From CAMBDR01 sp046597185 (lineage in GTDB: Bacteria > Pseudomonadota > Gammaproteobacteria > Burkholderiales > Burkholderiaceae_D), in assembly GCA_046597185.1 (NCBI GenBank), contig JBKJLF010000745.1:1-8371 (forward strand): 8,371 nucleotides of DNA, in the 5' to 3' direction. This document shows positions 1-7,415 of this stretch, one piece after another (positions within the stretch are counted from its first letter, which is position 1; each line of letters opens with the position of its first letter). Position numbers and translations under genes: made by a program. Under the pieces are notes generated by a model. The model was not told the DNA's origin, did not search any database, and saw only the letters and a list, made by a program, of their open reading frames with translations.

Positions 1-1146
1 CCAAAAATCGTTGCGGCAATTCAACAGCAAGCCGCGCAAATGGATTATGCGCCGCCCTTTCAAATGGCCCACCCCAAAGCCTTTGAAGCCGCCAGCGCCT
101 TGGCGGCGATTGCGCCGGGTGATTTGAATCGCATCTTTTTTTGCAATAGCGGCTCAGAGGCAGTCGATAGCGCCTTGAAAATTGCCCTGGCTTATCACCG
201 GATTCGTGGTGATAGCATGCGCCACCGCTTAATTGGGCGCGAGCGCGGCTACCATGGCGTCGGTTTTGGTGGCATTTCGGTGGGTGGTATTGCTGGCAAC
301 CGCAAACATTATGGGCCGGGCTTGCCAGCGGTAGACCATTTACGCCACACCTTGAACATTAACAAAAACGCCTTTTCACGCGGCATCCCCGAGCACGGGG
401 TAGAGTTGGCGGACGAACTGGAACAGCGCCTGTTGGCCCTGCACGACCCTTCCACCGTGGCTGCCGTCATCGTCGAACCCATCGCCGGTTCGGCTGGCGT
501 GATCATGCCGCCCCAGGGCTATTTGCAGCGGATACGCGAAATTTGCGACAAATACGGCATTTTGCTGATTTTTGATGAAGTCATCACCGGTTTTGGCCGT
601 TTGGGCAGCGCCTTTGCCGCCAACCATTTTGGCGTCATTCCGGACATGATTACCTGCGCCAAAGGCTTGAGCAATGCGGCCGTGCCAATGGGCGCGGTCA
701 TGGTCAAGCAAAGCATCCACGACGCGTTTATGCAAGCCGCACCGGAAAACACCATCGAATTTTTCCACGGCTATACCTATAGCGGCCACCCACTGGCCAG
801 TGCCGCCACCATTGCTACACTGGAAGTGTATCGCGAAGAAAAACTGTTTGAACGGGCCGCCACCATGGCAAGCTATTTTGAAGATGCGGCGCATAGCTTG
901 CGTGGTTTACCATTTGTTAAAGATATTCGCAATTGTGGCCTGGTGTGCGGGATAGAACTGGACAGCATTCCCGGCAAACCGACCGCGCGCGCCTTCAATG
1001 TGTTTTTAAAGTGCTTCGAAGAAAAAGGCGTGTTAATTCGCACCACGGGCGATATTATTGCCTTGTCGCCACCGCTGATTATCGAAAAAGCCCATATCGA
1101 TCAATTGTTTGGCACCATCGGGGAGGTGATCAAGGCCGGGGCATGA
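1..1146 (+). CDS. Omega-amino acid (beta-alanine):pyruvate aminotransferase, class III, 5'-truncated by window edge
   Basis: This is a cytoplasmic PLP enzyme that moves an amino group from beta-alanine or another omega-amino acid or amine to pyruvate, giving alanine. The frame is open to base 1 (PKIVAAIQQQ before the Met at 40), so that Met is internal. About 381 residues are visible of a usual 440-450, so roughly the first 65-75 are missing. Visible fold-type I motifs are: the cofactor-phosphate loop NSGSEA (about 145-162); RGYHG (244-258); the PLP-pyridine Asp in FDEVITGFGR (Asp codon 574-576); the Schiff-base Lys in CAKGLSNAAVPMGAV (Lys codon 661-663); and HGYTYSGHP (766-792). The order and wording closely match the Pseudomonas putida beta-alanine:pyruvate enzyme. 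All key residues are present and the stop is intact. Substrate preference is inferred from similarity; another amine:pyruvate transaminase of the same clade is possible. About 145 bp separates it from folA, so a shared operon is not evident. Confidence 0.93.
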   Translation, partial: PKIVAAIQQQAAQMDYAPPFQMAHPKAFEAASALAAIAPGDLNRIFFCNSGSEAVDSALKIALAYHRIRGDSMRHRLIGRERGYHGVGFGGISVGGIAGNRKHYGPGLPAVDHLRHTLNINKNAFSRGIPEHGVELADELEQRLLALHDPSTVAAVIVEPIAGSAGVIMPPQGYLQRIREICDKYGILLIFDEVITGFGRLGSAFAANHFGVIPDMITCAKGLSNAAVPMGAVMVKQSIHDAFMQAAPENTIEFFHGYTYSGHPLASAATIATLEVYREEKLFERAATMASYFEDAAHSLRGLPFVKDIRNCGLVCGIELDSIPGKPTARAFNVFLKCFEEKGVLIRTTGDIIALSPPLIIEKAHIDQLFGTIGEVIKAGA

Positions 1147-1241
1147 TGTGAACCGGACTCTTTGCGCTCAGTTGCGCCCCAGCAGGTAAAAATAGATGAT
1201 GTGGTCGGGCGGGTGTGCATGAAATCGGCCATCTGCCCTGC

Positions 1242-1257
1242 TACAATGCGCTACAAT
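1242..1257 (+). promoter_or_regulatory. Tandem TACAAT boxes, possible -10 elements upstream of folA
   Basis: The gap between the aminotransferase and folA contains two 10-bp near-repeats (ctacaatgcg, ctacaatccg). Each holds TACAAT, one mismatch from the sigma-70 -10 consensus TATAAT, at 1242-1247 and 1252-1257. Both lie 33-49 bp upstream of the folA ATG, a sensible place for a promoter of the downstream gene run. No convincing TTGACA-like -35 box sits 16-18 bp upstream of either copy, so this is a weak candidate based on position and the -10 match only. Confidence 0.25.
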
Positions 1258-1290
1258 CCGATCCCATCAAGACTTTGATTGACAGAAACC

Positions 1291-1800
1291 ATGCCTTTAA
1301 CCATTATCGTTGCGATGGACGCTGCACGCGGCATCGGCATTCAAAATCGCCTGCCGTGGCATTTGCCGCAAGACCTGGCCTGGTTTAAGCGCCAAACCAG
1401 CGGTCACCCCATCATCATGGGGCGCAAAACTTATGAGTCGATTGGGCGACCTTTACCGAATCGGCGCAATATCGTCATCAGCCGCAACCCACAATGGCAA
1501 GCTAATGGCGTTGAAACGGTATCTTCGATTGAAGCGGCATTGGCATTGATTGAGCCAATCCGTGAAAACGACCAGCAAAGTGAGCAAAAAACCGCATTTG
1601 TGATTGGCGGGGCGCAAATTTACCAAGCCGCTCTGCCGCTGACGCAACGCCTGTTGATTACCGAAATCGCCCAAAAATTTGATTGCGACGCGTTTTTTCC
1701 GGCGATTGACCCACAGATTTGGCAAGAAACCGCACGCCAGCCGCAACCCAAGGCAGCGTTTGATTATACTTTTGTGGAATATCAACGCCGGGTCGAATAA
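1291..1800 (+). CDS. folA: Dihydrofolate reductase
   Basis: FolA reduces dihydrofolate to tetrahydrofolate with NADPH in the cytoplasm, supplying one-carbon carriers for thymidylate, purine and methionine synthesis. Starting at ATG 1291 gives 169 residues, close to the usual 159-170. Nearly all family landmarks are readable: IIVAMDAARGIG (5-16), the Met20-loop region LPWHLPQDLAWFKR (21-34) with catalytic Asp28 equivalent to E. coli Asp27, the NADPH-binding MGRKTYESIGRPLPNRRN, and FVIGGAQIYQAALP near the second nucleotide loop. A short hydrophilic insert (ENDQQSEQK) precedes FVIGG compared with E. coli. A TTG at 1279 would add only four residues beyond the usual N-terminus, so ATG was preferred; neither start has a clear Shine-Dalgarno. 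No thyA is visible beside it. The DUF4337 gene begins 36 bp downstream, suggesting read-through into the membrane-protein run. No feature indicates a trimethoprim-resistant variant. Confidence 0.96.
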   Translation: MPLTIIVAMDAARGIGIQNRLPWHLPQDLAWFKRQTSGHPIIMGRKTYESIGRPLPNRRNIVISRNPQWQANGVETVSSIEAALALIEPIRENDQQSEQKTAFVIGGAQIYQAALPLTQRLLITEIAQKFDCDAFFPAIDPQIWQETARQPQPKAAFDYTFVEYQRRVE

Positions 1801-1824
1801 ATTACACCACTCCCCCTAACCTTT

Positions 1825-1832
1825 GAAGAGGA
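1825..1832 (+). promoter_or_regulatory. Ribosome binding site of the DUF4337 gene
   Basis: The stretch gaagagga, an AGGAG-like purine run, ends 4 bp before the ATG at 1837. It supports that start and independent translation initiation after folA. Confidence 0.6.
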
Positions 1833-1836
1833 TCTT

Positions 1837-2451
1837 ATGTCTGGACACGGATTTCACGTACATGGCCCGCATGATCATGCGGTGGAACATGCATCACACG
1901 GCAGCGATAGCTTTTCCGGCAAAATCGCCGTCACCACGGCCATTTTAGCCACCGTCGGCGCGATGTTTGGCTACCAGGGTGGGGCCACCCAAAACGATGC
2001 GTCATTATTTAAAAACAATGCCGCCATCAAAAAAACCGAAGCCTCCAATCAATGGAATTATTATCAAGCCAAATCGAATAAACAAAATTTGGCTGAACTG
2101 GCGATAGTGATTCCCGGCGTGGATGCCGAACGCTACAAAGCTGAAGTAGCGCGCTACAAGCAAGATAAAGAAAAAATCAAAAAAGACGCAGAAAAACTGG
2201 AAGCCGAATCGACGGACTGGGATAAAAAATCCGATGCGGCCTTACACCAACATCACCAATGGGCCTTGGCCACCACGGCCGAGCAAGTGGCCATTTCACT
2301 GGCGGCGATTGTTTTGCTAACCCGCAAGAGAGGGTTGGAATATGCTTGTTATGGTGTGGCGGCGGTCGGTATTTTTCTTGGCATATGTGCCTGGTTTCAC
2401 GTAGACCCGGTCGGCGCGATGATGTTGAAACTGGGCGCGGGCGGGCACTAA
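1837..2451 (+). CDS. DUF4337-family small membrane protein with His-rich N-terminus
   Basis: This is a 204-residue protein of the uncharacterised DUF4337 type; no reaction is known to me. The first 21 residues carry seven histidines (positions 4, 7, 9, 12, 14, 18, 21). A hydrophobic segment follows at about 28-46 (VTTAILATVGAMFGY). Next comes a family-like hydrophilic stretch with ASNQWNYYQAKSNKQN (69-84) and a Lys/Glu-rich, probably coiled-coil part at about 97-130. Two more hydrophobic segments lie at about 144-161 and 168-187. It is therefore probably an inner-membrane protein with a soluble helical middle. The QWNYYQAKS block, the His-rich start and the one-plus-two membrane-segment layout are the basis for the family call, made from memory. 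The gene sits between folA and the DUF2339 gene and is probably co-transcribed with both. Metal binding by the histidines is only a suggestion. Confidence 0.82.
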   Translation: MSGHGFHVHGPHDHAVEHASHGSDSFSGKIAVTTAILATVGAMFGYQGGATQNDASLFKNNAAIKKTEASNQWNYYQAKSNKQNLAELAIVIPGVDAERYKAEVARYKQDKEKIKKDAEKLEAESTDWDKKSDAALHQHHQWALATTAEQVAISLAAIVLLTRKRGLEYACYGVAAVGIFLGICAWFHVDPVGAMMLKLGAGGH

Positions 2452-2500
2452 GCATGACAGGCAGTTCAAGCAGCTCAGGTTTTAAGCAGCACCACTAAAA

Positions 2501-2506
2501 AAGAGG
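2501..2506 (+). promoter_or_regulatory. Ribosome binding site of the DUF2339 gene
   Basis: The sequence aagagg (continuing ggc) lies 6 bp before the ATG at 2513. It fixes that start, which also places a hydrophobic helix directly at the N-terminus, as is usual for DUF2339 proteins. Confidence 0.6.
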
Positions 2507-2512
2507 GGCACC

Positions 2513-5500
2513 ATGGAAGGACTGTTAGTTGTTATTGCGCTATTATTCTTTCTGTGGCCCCTGATTCCACTGTTTATTGCCATTGGCGCGAAGAGTCGGG
2601 CCAAAGAACTGGAAAAACAGCTCGGCTATCAACACAACGAACTGCTTCGGCTCAATCAGGCGCTAAATCGGCTGCAAACCGCGTTTGATAAGACCTCAGC
2701 CGCTGCTGCCAAGGCGAGCGCCAGCACGCCCGCCGCCAGAGCCGAACCCATTCAAACCAGCAGAGCGATTTTGACGCCCAATGCGCCTGAGCCTGCACCT
2801 GTGCCTTCACCTGCACCTGTGTTCTCACCTGCGCCTGCGCCTGCACCTGAGCCCGCACCTGCGCCTGCACCTGTGCCTGCGCCAACACCTGTGCCTGCGC
2901 CAACACCCGCACCTGCGCCTGCGCCACGACCTGCACCTGCGCCTGCGCCACGACCTGCACCTGCGCCCGCACGGCCACGCCCACCCATACCACGGCGCGA
3001 ACCCACACCACCGCCAGCATGGGTCATCGCCGCCAAAAACTGGCTGTTTGGCGGCAATCTGGTAGCCAAGCTGGGCTTGCTGATTTTGTTTATTGGCGTG
3101 AGCTTCCTGATCAAATACGCAGCCGAACGGGTCACCATTCCCATCGAACTGCGTCTGGCCGCCATTGTACTGGCCGACATCGCCCTCTTGCTGTGGGGCT
3201 GGCGCATCCGCATTCTGCGCCCCGGCATTGCGCTACCCGTGCAAGGGGGCGCGCTGGCGATTTTGATGCTGGTCACCTTTGCCGCTTTCCGCATGTATCA
3301 CCTGATTCCGTCTGGCCTGGCCTTTGCCCTGCTGTTTGCCTTAACCGCCTTCACCTGTCTGCTGGCAGTACTACAAAACGCCTTGTGGCTGGCCATTTTT
3401 GGCATTGTCGGCGGCTTTGCAGCACCGATCATGACTTCAACCGGGCAAGGCAGCCATATCGGCCTGTTCAGCTATTACGCCGTGCTCAATGCCGGTGTGC
3501 TCAGTATTGCGCTGTACCGCTCGTGGCGCTCGCTCAATTTAATCAGTTTCATATTCACCTTTGTGGTCGGCACAGTCTGGGGCGTGCTGAAATACGCGCC
3601 CGAAAACTATGCCTCGGCGCAAGCATTTTTGATTTTATTCTTCCTGTTTTATGTGGCCATTGCCATTGTTTACGGTGCGCGCCAGGCCAGCCAAAATTCG
3701 GTGTATGTCGATGCCACGCTGGTGTTTGGCACACCCATGATCGGGTTTGGTCTGCAATACAATCTGGTCAAGGACATGCCATTTGGCATTGCCTTTTCTG
3801 CGCTGGCACTGGGCTTGTTTTACACCGCCTTAACGCTCACCCTGTGGCGCAAACGCGGCAGCAGCCTGAAAATGTTGTCCGAAGCGTTTTTGGCCATGGG
3901 CCTGATCTTTGGCACGCTGACCATCCCCTTCGCGCTGGATGGGCGCTGGACTTCCGCCGCCTGGGCGCTGGAAGGCGCGGGCATTGTCTGGATTGGCTTA
4001 CGCCAGCGGCAAAACATGGTCTGGCTATTCGGTTTGCTGGTGCAAGCAGGTGCCTGGCTCTCGTTTATGGGCACGCTGGGCAATATCGATCAGCCTGCGG
4101 CCAAACAATCGAATATTTGGCTGGGATTTTTACTGCTGGCCGCCACCGCCTTTTTGATGGCAACCCGGTTTCGCAGCCATGCGCAAAGCGACGACAGGCC
4201 GCGCTTTAGCCCCTTTGCCGCCCTGTTGCTGGTGATTGCCACGGTCTGGTTCGTGGCCGGGGCCTGGGTTGAAGTATTCCTGCGCACCGACGGTAGCCTG
4301 CGCATGCATCTGGTAACGATGAGTGGCTTGTTCACGGTCGCTTTGCTGCTGTGGATTGCACACAAACTGGTATGGCCCATCGCCAACTTGCTGGGCGTGG
4401 TGCTGCAAGTGTTGGCCGGGCTGGTGTTGTTGGGTCTGGTGGGCGCGCAAGAGCGCTACGGTAGCGACCTGAATTTACTGCACGGCCCATTTTTGGGTGC
4501 CTTCATGATTGGTGGCGCGGCCGCACTCTCGGCCTGGCTGTTTCAGCGCATTGCCCCGGATCGGCCCAGGCTCTCGGGTGGCTTGTTACTGTGGTCGGGC
4601 TTTTGGTGGTTTGGTCTGATACTTGGCCCGTTTTGCTACTGGCTCAGTCTGCACTATGCCTTGTTGATTCAGGGCCCTGTCAGCGATGAAATCATCTGGG
4701 CCAATTACGGCCTGTGGCTGGCACTCACCAGCCTCTTCTGGTGCAAGCTGGCGCAACGACTGCCATGGCCTGCGCTACGTTGGGCCAGCCTGCCGACTTG
4801 GTTGGCGCTGGGCGGCGTTACCCTGTACCTATTGGCCGACATGCAGTTTGAACACCAAATGCCGCGCATCGAAGTGTGGATCAGCTTTACCGCCTTGTGG
4901 CTTACCTCGCAATCGCTGGTGCGCAGTTGGGCGCGCGCAAGCTGGGCGCTGCCCGGCATTACCCTATTGCACACAATGCGCACGGTCGGCCCTTGGCTGA
5001 TGGTGTGGCCGCTATGCAGTTACTGGTTTCGCCGCTGGTTTGCGCTGGACCCGGCGCTAGCGGCCAACCCGGCCTTATTGAAAGAAGCAGGCTGGTTTGA
5101 TTTTGGCAACTGGGCGCACACCATTGCGGTTTGGTTGATGATGCTCGCCACAGGCGCGCTGATACGTCTGGCCGAGCGCGACAGCCCACTGCTACAGCCG
5201 CTGGGCGCGTGGTACAAAGCCAGAATCATCCCCTTCATGAGCGCACTGTTGACGCTGGTGGTGGTGGTTTGGAACTTCAGCCAAAGCGGCGGCATGGCCC
5301 CGCTGCCGTATTTGCCGCTATTCAACCCGCTCGACCTTAGCACCGCGTTTGCCGCCCTGCTGTTGGTGCATTGCTGGCGTTTGCAAGGCTTTAAACTGGC
5401 CGATCCGTACTGGGCCAAGCTGCCGTTTATGGTTGGGCTGGCGCTGTATGGCTGGTTCAACCTGATCTTGCTGCGCACCGCCTCGCATGTGCTGGACATT

Positions 5501-5821
5501 GATTACCGCTTCGACCCGATGTTTGACTCGACCGTGGTACAAACCATGCTCTCGCTGGTGTGGAGTATCACCGCCCTGATTCTGATGCGCCGCGCGACCA
5601 AAAAGATCAACCCCAATCAATGGCGCTTGGGTGCGATTTTGCTGGCCGTGGTGGTAGTCAAACTGTTTTTGATCGACCAAACCGATGGCGGCGGCGCAAC
5701 CCGGATTGTAGCCTTTGTCGGGGTCGGCCTGTTAATGGTGGCCATAGGCTACCTCGCGCCCTACCCTAAAGTGGCCGCCGGGTCGGATGATCCAAACCAG
5801 CAAGACCTGCCCCCCAACTGA
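2513..5821 (+). CDS. DUF2339-family giant polytopic inner-membrane protein
   Basis: This 1102-residue membrane protein belongs to the DUF2339 family, whose function is unknown to me. It opens with a hydrophobic helix (about 3-24) followed by a basic KSRAK patch, which by the positive-inside rule suggests the next part is cytoplasmic. A likely coiled coil (about 27-60, ELEKQLGYQHNELLRLNQAL) leads into an extreme Pro/Ala-rich linker (about 89-168) ending in a basic RPRPPIPRRE segment. The conserved DUF2339 core begins near 176 (NWLFGGNLVAKLGLLILFIG) and runs as a chain of roughly two dozen hydrophobic helices to about 1085. The C-terminal signature includes KLFLIDQTDGGGATRIVAF and GYLAPYPK. A short polar tail (SDDPNQQDLPPN) ends the protein. 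No catalytic motif was recognised; a transporter, polymer-handling or scaffold role would all be guesses. The DUF3999 gene follows after 18 bp, pointing to a coupled function. Confidence 0.9.
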   Translation: MEGLLVVIALLFFLWPLIPLFIAIGAKSRAKELEKQLGYQHNELLRLNQALNRLQTAFDKTSAAAAKASASTPAARAEPIQTSRAILTPNAPEPAPVPSPAPVFSPAPAPAPEPAPAPAPVPAPTPVPAPTPAPAPAPRPAPAPAPRPAPAPARPRPPIPRREPTPPPAWVIAAKNWLFGGNLVAKLGLLILFIGVSFLIKYAAERVTIPIELRLAAIVLADIALLLWGWRIRILRPGIALPVQGGALAILMLVTFAAFRMYHLIPSGLAFALLFALTAFTCLLAVLQNALWLAIFGIVGGFAAPIMTSTGQGSHIGLFSYYAVLNAGVLSIALYRSWRSLNLISFIFTFVVGTVWGVLKYAPENYASAQAFLILFFLFYVAIAIVYGARQASQNSVYVDATLVFGTPMIGFGLQYNLVKDMPFGIAFSALALGLFYTALTLTLWRKRGSSLKMLSEAFLAMGLIFGTLTIPFALDGRWTSAAWALEGAGIVWIGLRQRQNMVWLFGLLVQAGAWLSFMGTLGNIDQPAAKQSNIWLGFLLLAATAFLMATRFRSHAQSDDRPRFSPFAALLLVIATVWFVAGAWVEVFLRTDGSLRMHLVTMSGLFTVALLLWIAHKLVWPIANLLGVVLQVLAGLVLLGLVGAQERYGSDLNLLHGPFLGAFMIGGAAALSAWLFQRIAPDRPRLSGGLLLWSGFWWFGLILGPFCYWLSLHYALLIQGPVSDEIIWANYGLWLALTSLFWCKLAQRLPWPALRWASLPTWLALGGVTLYLLADMQFEHQMPRIEVWISFTALWLTSQSLVRSWARASWALPGITLLHTMRTVGPWLMVWPLCSYWFRRWFALDPALAANPALLKEAGWFDFGNWAHTIAVWLMMLATGALIRLAERDSPLLQPLGAWYKARIIPFMSALLTLVVVVWNFSQSGGMAPLPYLPLFNPLDLSTAFAALLLVHCWRLQGFKLADPYWAKLPFMVGLALYGWFNLILLRTASHVLDIDYRFDPMFDSTVVQTMLSLVWSITALILMRRATKKINPNQWRLGAILLAVVVVKLFLIDQTDGGGATRIVAFVGVGLLMVAIGYLAPYPKVAAGSDDPNQQDLPPN
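2777..3016 (+). repeat. Pro/Ala-encoding low-complexity tandem repeats within the DUF2339 gene
   Basis: About 240 bp encode alternating Pro-Ala with Pro-Val, Pro-Thr, Pro-Glu and Pro-Arg variants (residues 89-168). Two adjacent 24-bp units, 2911-2934 and 2935-2958, are identical by eye and encode a PAPAPAPR-type period. Just upstream, 2873-2890 and 2891-2908 are 18-bp units differing at one base. Repeat periods are multiples of 6 bp, so gain or loss of a unit would keep the reading frame and only change linker length. Confidence 0.92.
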
Positions 5822-5823
5822 CC

Positions 5824-5829
5824 AAGAGG
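5824..5829 (+). promoter_or_regulatory. Ribosome binding site of the DUF3999 gene
   Basis: The sequence aagagg lies 10 bp before the ATG at 5840, just after the DUF2339 stop codon. The 18-bp gap makes translational coupling to the upstream gene plausible. Confidence 0.5.
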
Positions 5830-5839
5830 CTGATCCATC

Positions 5840-7357
5840 ATGAAAAATTCGACATCTGCAGCGCCAAGTCGGCTTTCTGAGCGGCTGTTAGCCGCCCTGG
5901 CGTTGTCTGGTCTGGCATTGTCTGGCTTGGCGCTATCCGGCCCCGGCCAGGCCGCCAATCCCGCAGCCAGTGACAGCGATACGCTCCAGGATTACCGTTA
6001 CCAGATGCCGCTGACCACGGGCAGCACGCAAGGCGTGCTGGCGCTGCGGCTGCCGCAAGCGCTGTACCTGCATGCGCAATCGTTGCAGCTTAATGATGTG
6101 CGCATCTTCGACGCCAAAGGGCAAAAAGTACCGATTGCAATGCTACCGCCTGGCAACACCAGTCTGGTGACGCGCGCCAGTTTCCCGCTTAAAATCTTCC
6201 CCCTGCACGGCGCAACCGCCAGCGGCAGCAACAACGCTGGCAGCGGCGGCAATGTGGAAATGGATGTCAAGACCGATGCCAATGGTTCGGTCATTTCGGT
6301 CAAGACCAAAAGCGGCACCTCCGGTGCCAACAACAAAATCACCCATCTGGTGCTGGATGCGCGCAATGGCAATAATGGTAACCTTGGCGACGGCCCGAAA
6401 ATTGAAGGCTTGCGCTTTCGCCTGCCAGCCGCCACCAGTTCCTACAACGCCCAGGTGTGGCTGGACGTGAGTGACGACTTGCAGCATTGGGACACCATCG
6501 GCACGGCCGAATTGAGCTGGCTGGTCAACAGCGGTAGCGAAACTCTGGCCAACGACCGCTTAAGCTTTGAAGCGCGTTCGTTCCGCTATGCGCGCCTGTC
6601 CTGGCGCGCGGGCGAGCCGATTGAGTTTGCCGGGATTGAAGCACTCACCGTGAGCCAGCAAAGCAATGCGCCGCAACTGGAGAGCCTGCTGCTGGAGCCG
6701 CAAGATGGCAAACAGGCGGGAGATTTGTTGTACCAGGCCTCGGCGGCGCTGCCGGTGGTGCGGGTCAACCTGCAGTTTCGCGAACCGAATGTGGTATATC
6801 CGGCGGCCATTGGCACTTACCAGGAAATCCCCGCCGTGCAAATCGGCAAAGCCAACACCTGGCATTTTGAAGCGCAGATGCGCAGCACCTTTTACCAAAT
6901 CACGCAGGACGGCAAAACCCGCCGCTCGGGCGAGCTGGCCTTGCCACAGCCAACCGGCATGAACCAATGGGTGGTACGGCCCCAGCAAGCGGGCACCAGC
7001 CGCCCCACCATGGTGTTGAGCTGGCAAGCGGCCAACCTGGTGTTTTTGAACAGTGGCAGCGGCCCTTACACGCTGGCCTACGGGCGCGCCGACGCCAAGG
7101 CGGGCATGAGCGAACTGGAACAAGTGGCACCGGGCTTTAGCGCCAAGGAATTGCAACAACTGGCGCAGGCGCAAACCGGGCCGGAGCAATTGAGCGCCAC
7201 GCCCCAACAATTGCAGCAACAACAAAGCGCAGCCCAAGCCGCCAGCGACGCGGCCAAAACCCGCTCGTTCGCCTTGTGGGGCATGCTGATCCTGGGCGTG
7301 CTGGTGTTGGCCGGGATGGCGTGGAGTTTGGTGAAACAGTTTAAGGCGGGGAAATAG
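5840..7357 (+). CDS. DUF3999-family secreted protein with C-terminal membrane anchor
   Basis: This 505-residue protein resembles the uncharacterised DUF3999 family. A Sec-type signal peptide is seen: a basic N-region (RLSER), a hydrophobic core made of a repeated ALSG motif (21-34), and a probable cleavage after GQA at residue 38. The mature part is predicted periplasmic. DYRYQMPL and a beta-rich first domain (about 50-125) come first, then a Gly/Ser/Asn-rich stretch (about 124-185). A discoidin-like segment follows (about 189-272: LRFRLP, VWLDVSDDLQHWDTIG, FRYARLSW). Further beta-rich sequence ends in the GSGPYTLAYG motif (406-415). A Gln/Ala-rich spacer (about 438-470) precedes one hydrophobic helix (477-497) and a short basic tail, giving an N-out, C-in anchored topology. 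The gene lies 18 bp behind the DUF2339 gene, and I infer that the two products interact. The discoidin-like reading is from pattern only. Confidence 0.85.
   Translation: MKNSTSAAPSRLSERLLAALALSGLALSGLALSGPGQAANPAASDSDTLQDYRYQMPLTTGSTQGVLALRLPQALYLHAQSLQLNDVRIFDAKGQKVPIAMLPPGNTSLVTRASFPLKIFPLHGATASGSNNAGSGGNVEMDVKTDANGSVISVKTKSGTSGANNKITHLVLDARNGNNGNLGDGPKIEGLRFRLPAATSSYNAQVWLDVSDDLQHWDTIGTAELSWLVNSGSETLANDRLSFEARSFRYARLSWRAGEPIEFAGIEALTVSQQSNAPQLESLLLEPQDGKQAGDLLYQASAALPVVRVNLQFREPNVVYPAAIGTYQEIPAVQIGKANTWHFEAQMRSTFYQITQDGKTRRSGELALPQPTGMNQWVVRPQQAGTSRPTMVLSWQAANLVFLNSGSGPYTLAYGRADAKAGMSELEQVAPGFSAKELQQLAQAQTGPEQLSATPQQLQQQQSAAQAASDAAKTRSFALWGMLILGVLVLAGMAWSLVKQFKAGK
5900..5944 (+). repeat. 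Triple 15-bp repeat inside the DUF3999 signal peptide
   Basis: Three consecutive 15-bp units at 5900-5914, 5915-5929 and 5930-5944 encode ALSGL, ALSGL and ALSGP. The third unit is the most diverged at the DNA level. Together they form most of the hydrophobic core of the signal peptide, so the core seems to have grown by short in-frame duplication. Confidence 0.85.
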
Positions 7358-7362
7358 GCCGG

Positions 7363-7395
7363 GGTGGGTGTTGGCAGCAATTGCCGTGCCCCACC
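7363..7395. terminator. Interrupted hairpin between convergent genes, possible terminator
   Basis: In the 58-bp gap between the two convergent stop codons, ggtggg (7363-7368) can pair with cccacc (7390-7395). An inner ggca/tgcc stem (7373-7376 with 7382-7385) has a 5-base loop. The stems are separated by mismatches, and neither strand has a run of T after the stem. This could be a weak bidirectional stop signal or chance; position is the main support. Confidence 0.25.
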
Positions 7396-7415
7396 ACCAA
7401 GTTAACACGCCCGGC

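Noticed and set aside
1158..1178. Small gcgc/gcgc palindrome after the aminotransferase stop as a terminator
   Set aside because: The stem is only four bases and no T run follows.
1279..1284. TTGACA matching the -35 consensus
   Set aside because: It overlaps the start of folA and any -10 partner would be inside the gene; probably chance.
1279..1290. TTG start for folA four codons upstream of the ATG
   Set aside because: It adds residues not found in the family, has no ribosome binding site, and the ATG at 1291 matches the usual DHFR N-terminus.
2454..2498. 14-codon open frame (MTGSSSSSGFKQHH) between the DUF4337 and DUF2339 genes
   Set aside because: No ribosome binding site, low complexity, and too short to support.
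2652..3294. Minus-strand open frames rich in Gly-Ala or Gln-Val across the Pro/Ala linker
   Set aside because: They are a by-product of the GC-rich repeat, which lacks stops in several frames; the plus-strand DUF2339 frame is continuous and family-like.
3019..4209. Long alternative plus-strand frame inside the DUF2339 gene
   Set aside because: Its translation is His/Arg/Cys-rich and resembles no family; it is a shadow of the membrane-protein frame.
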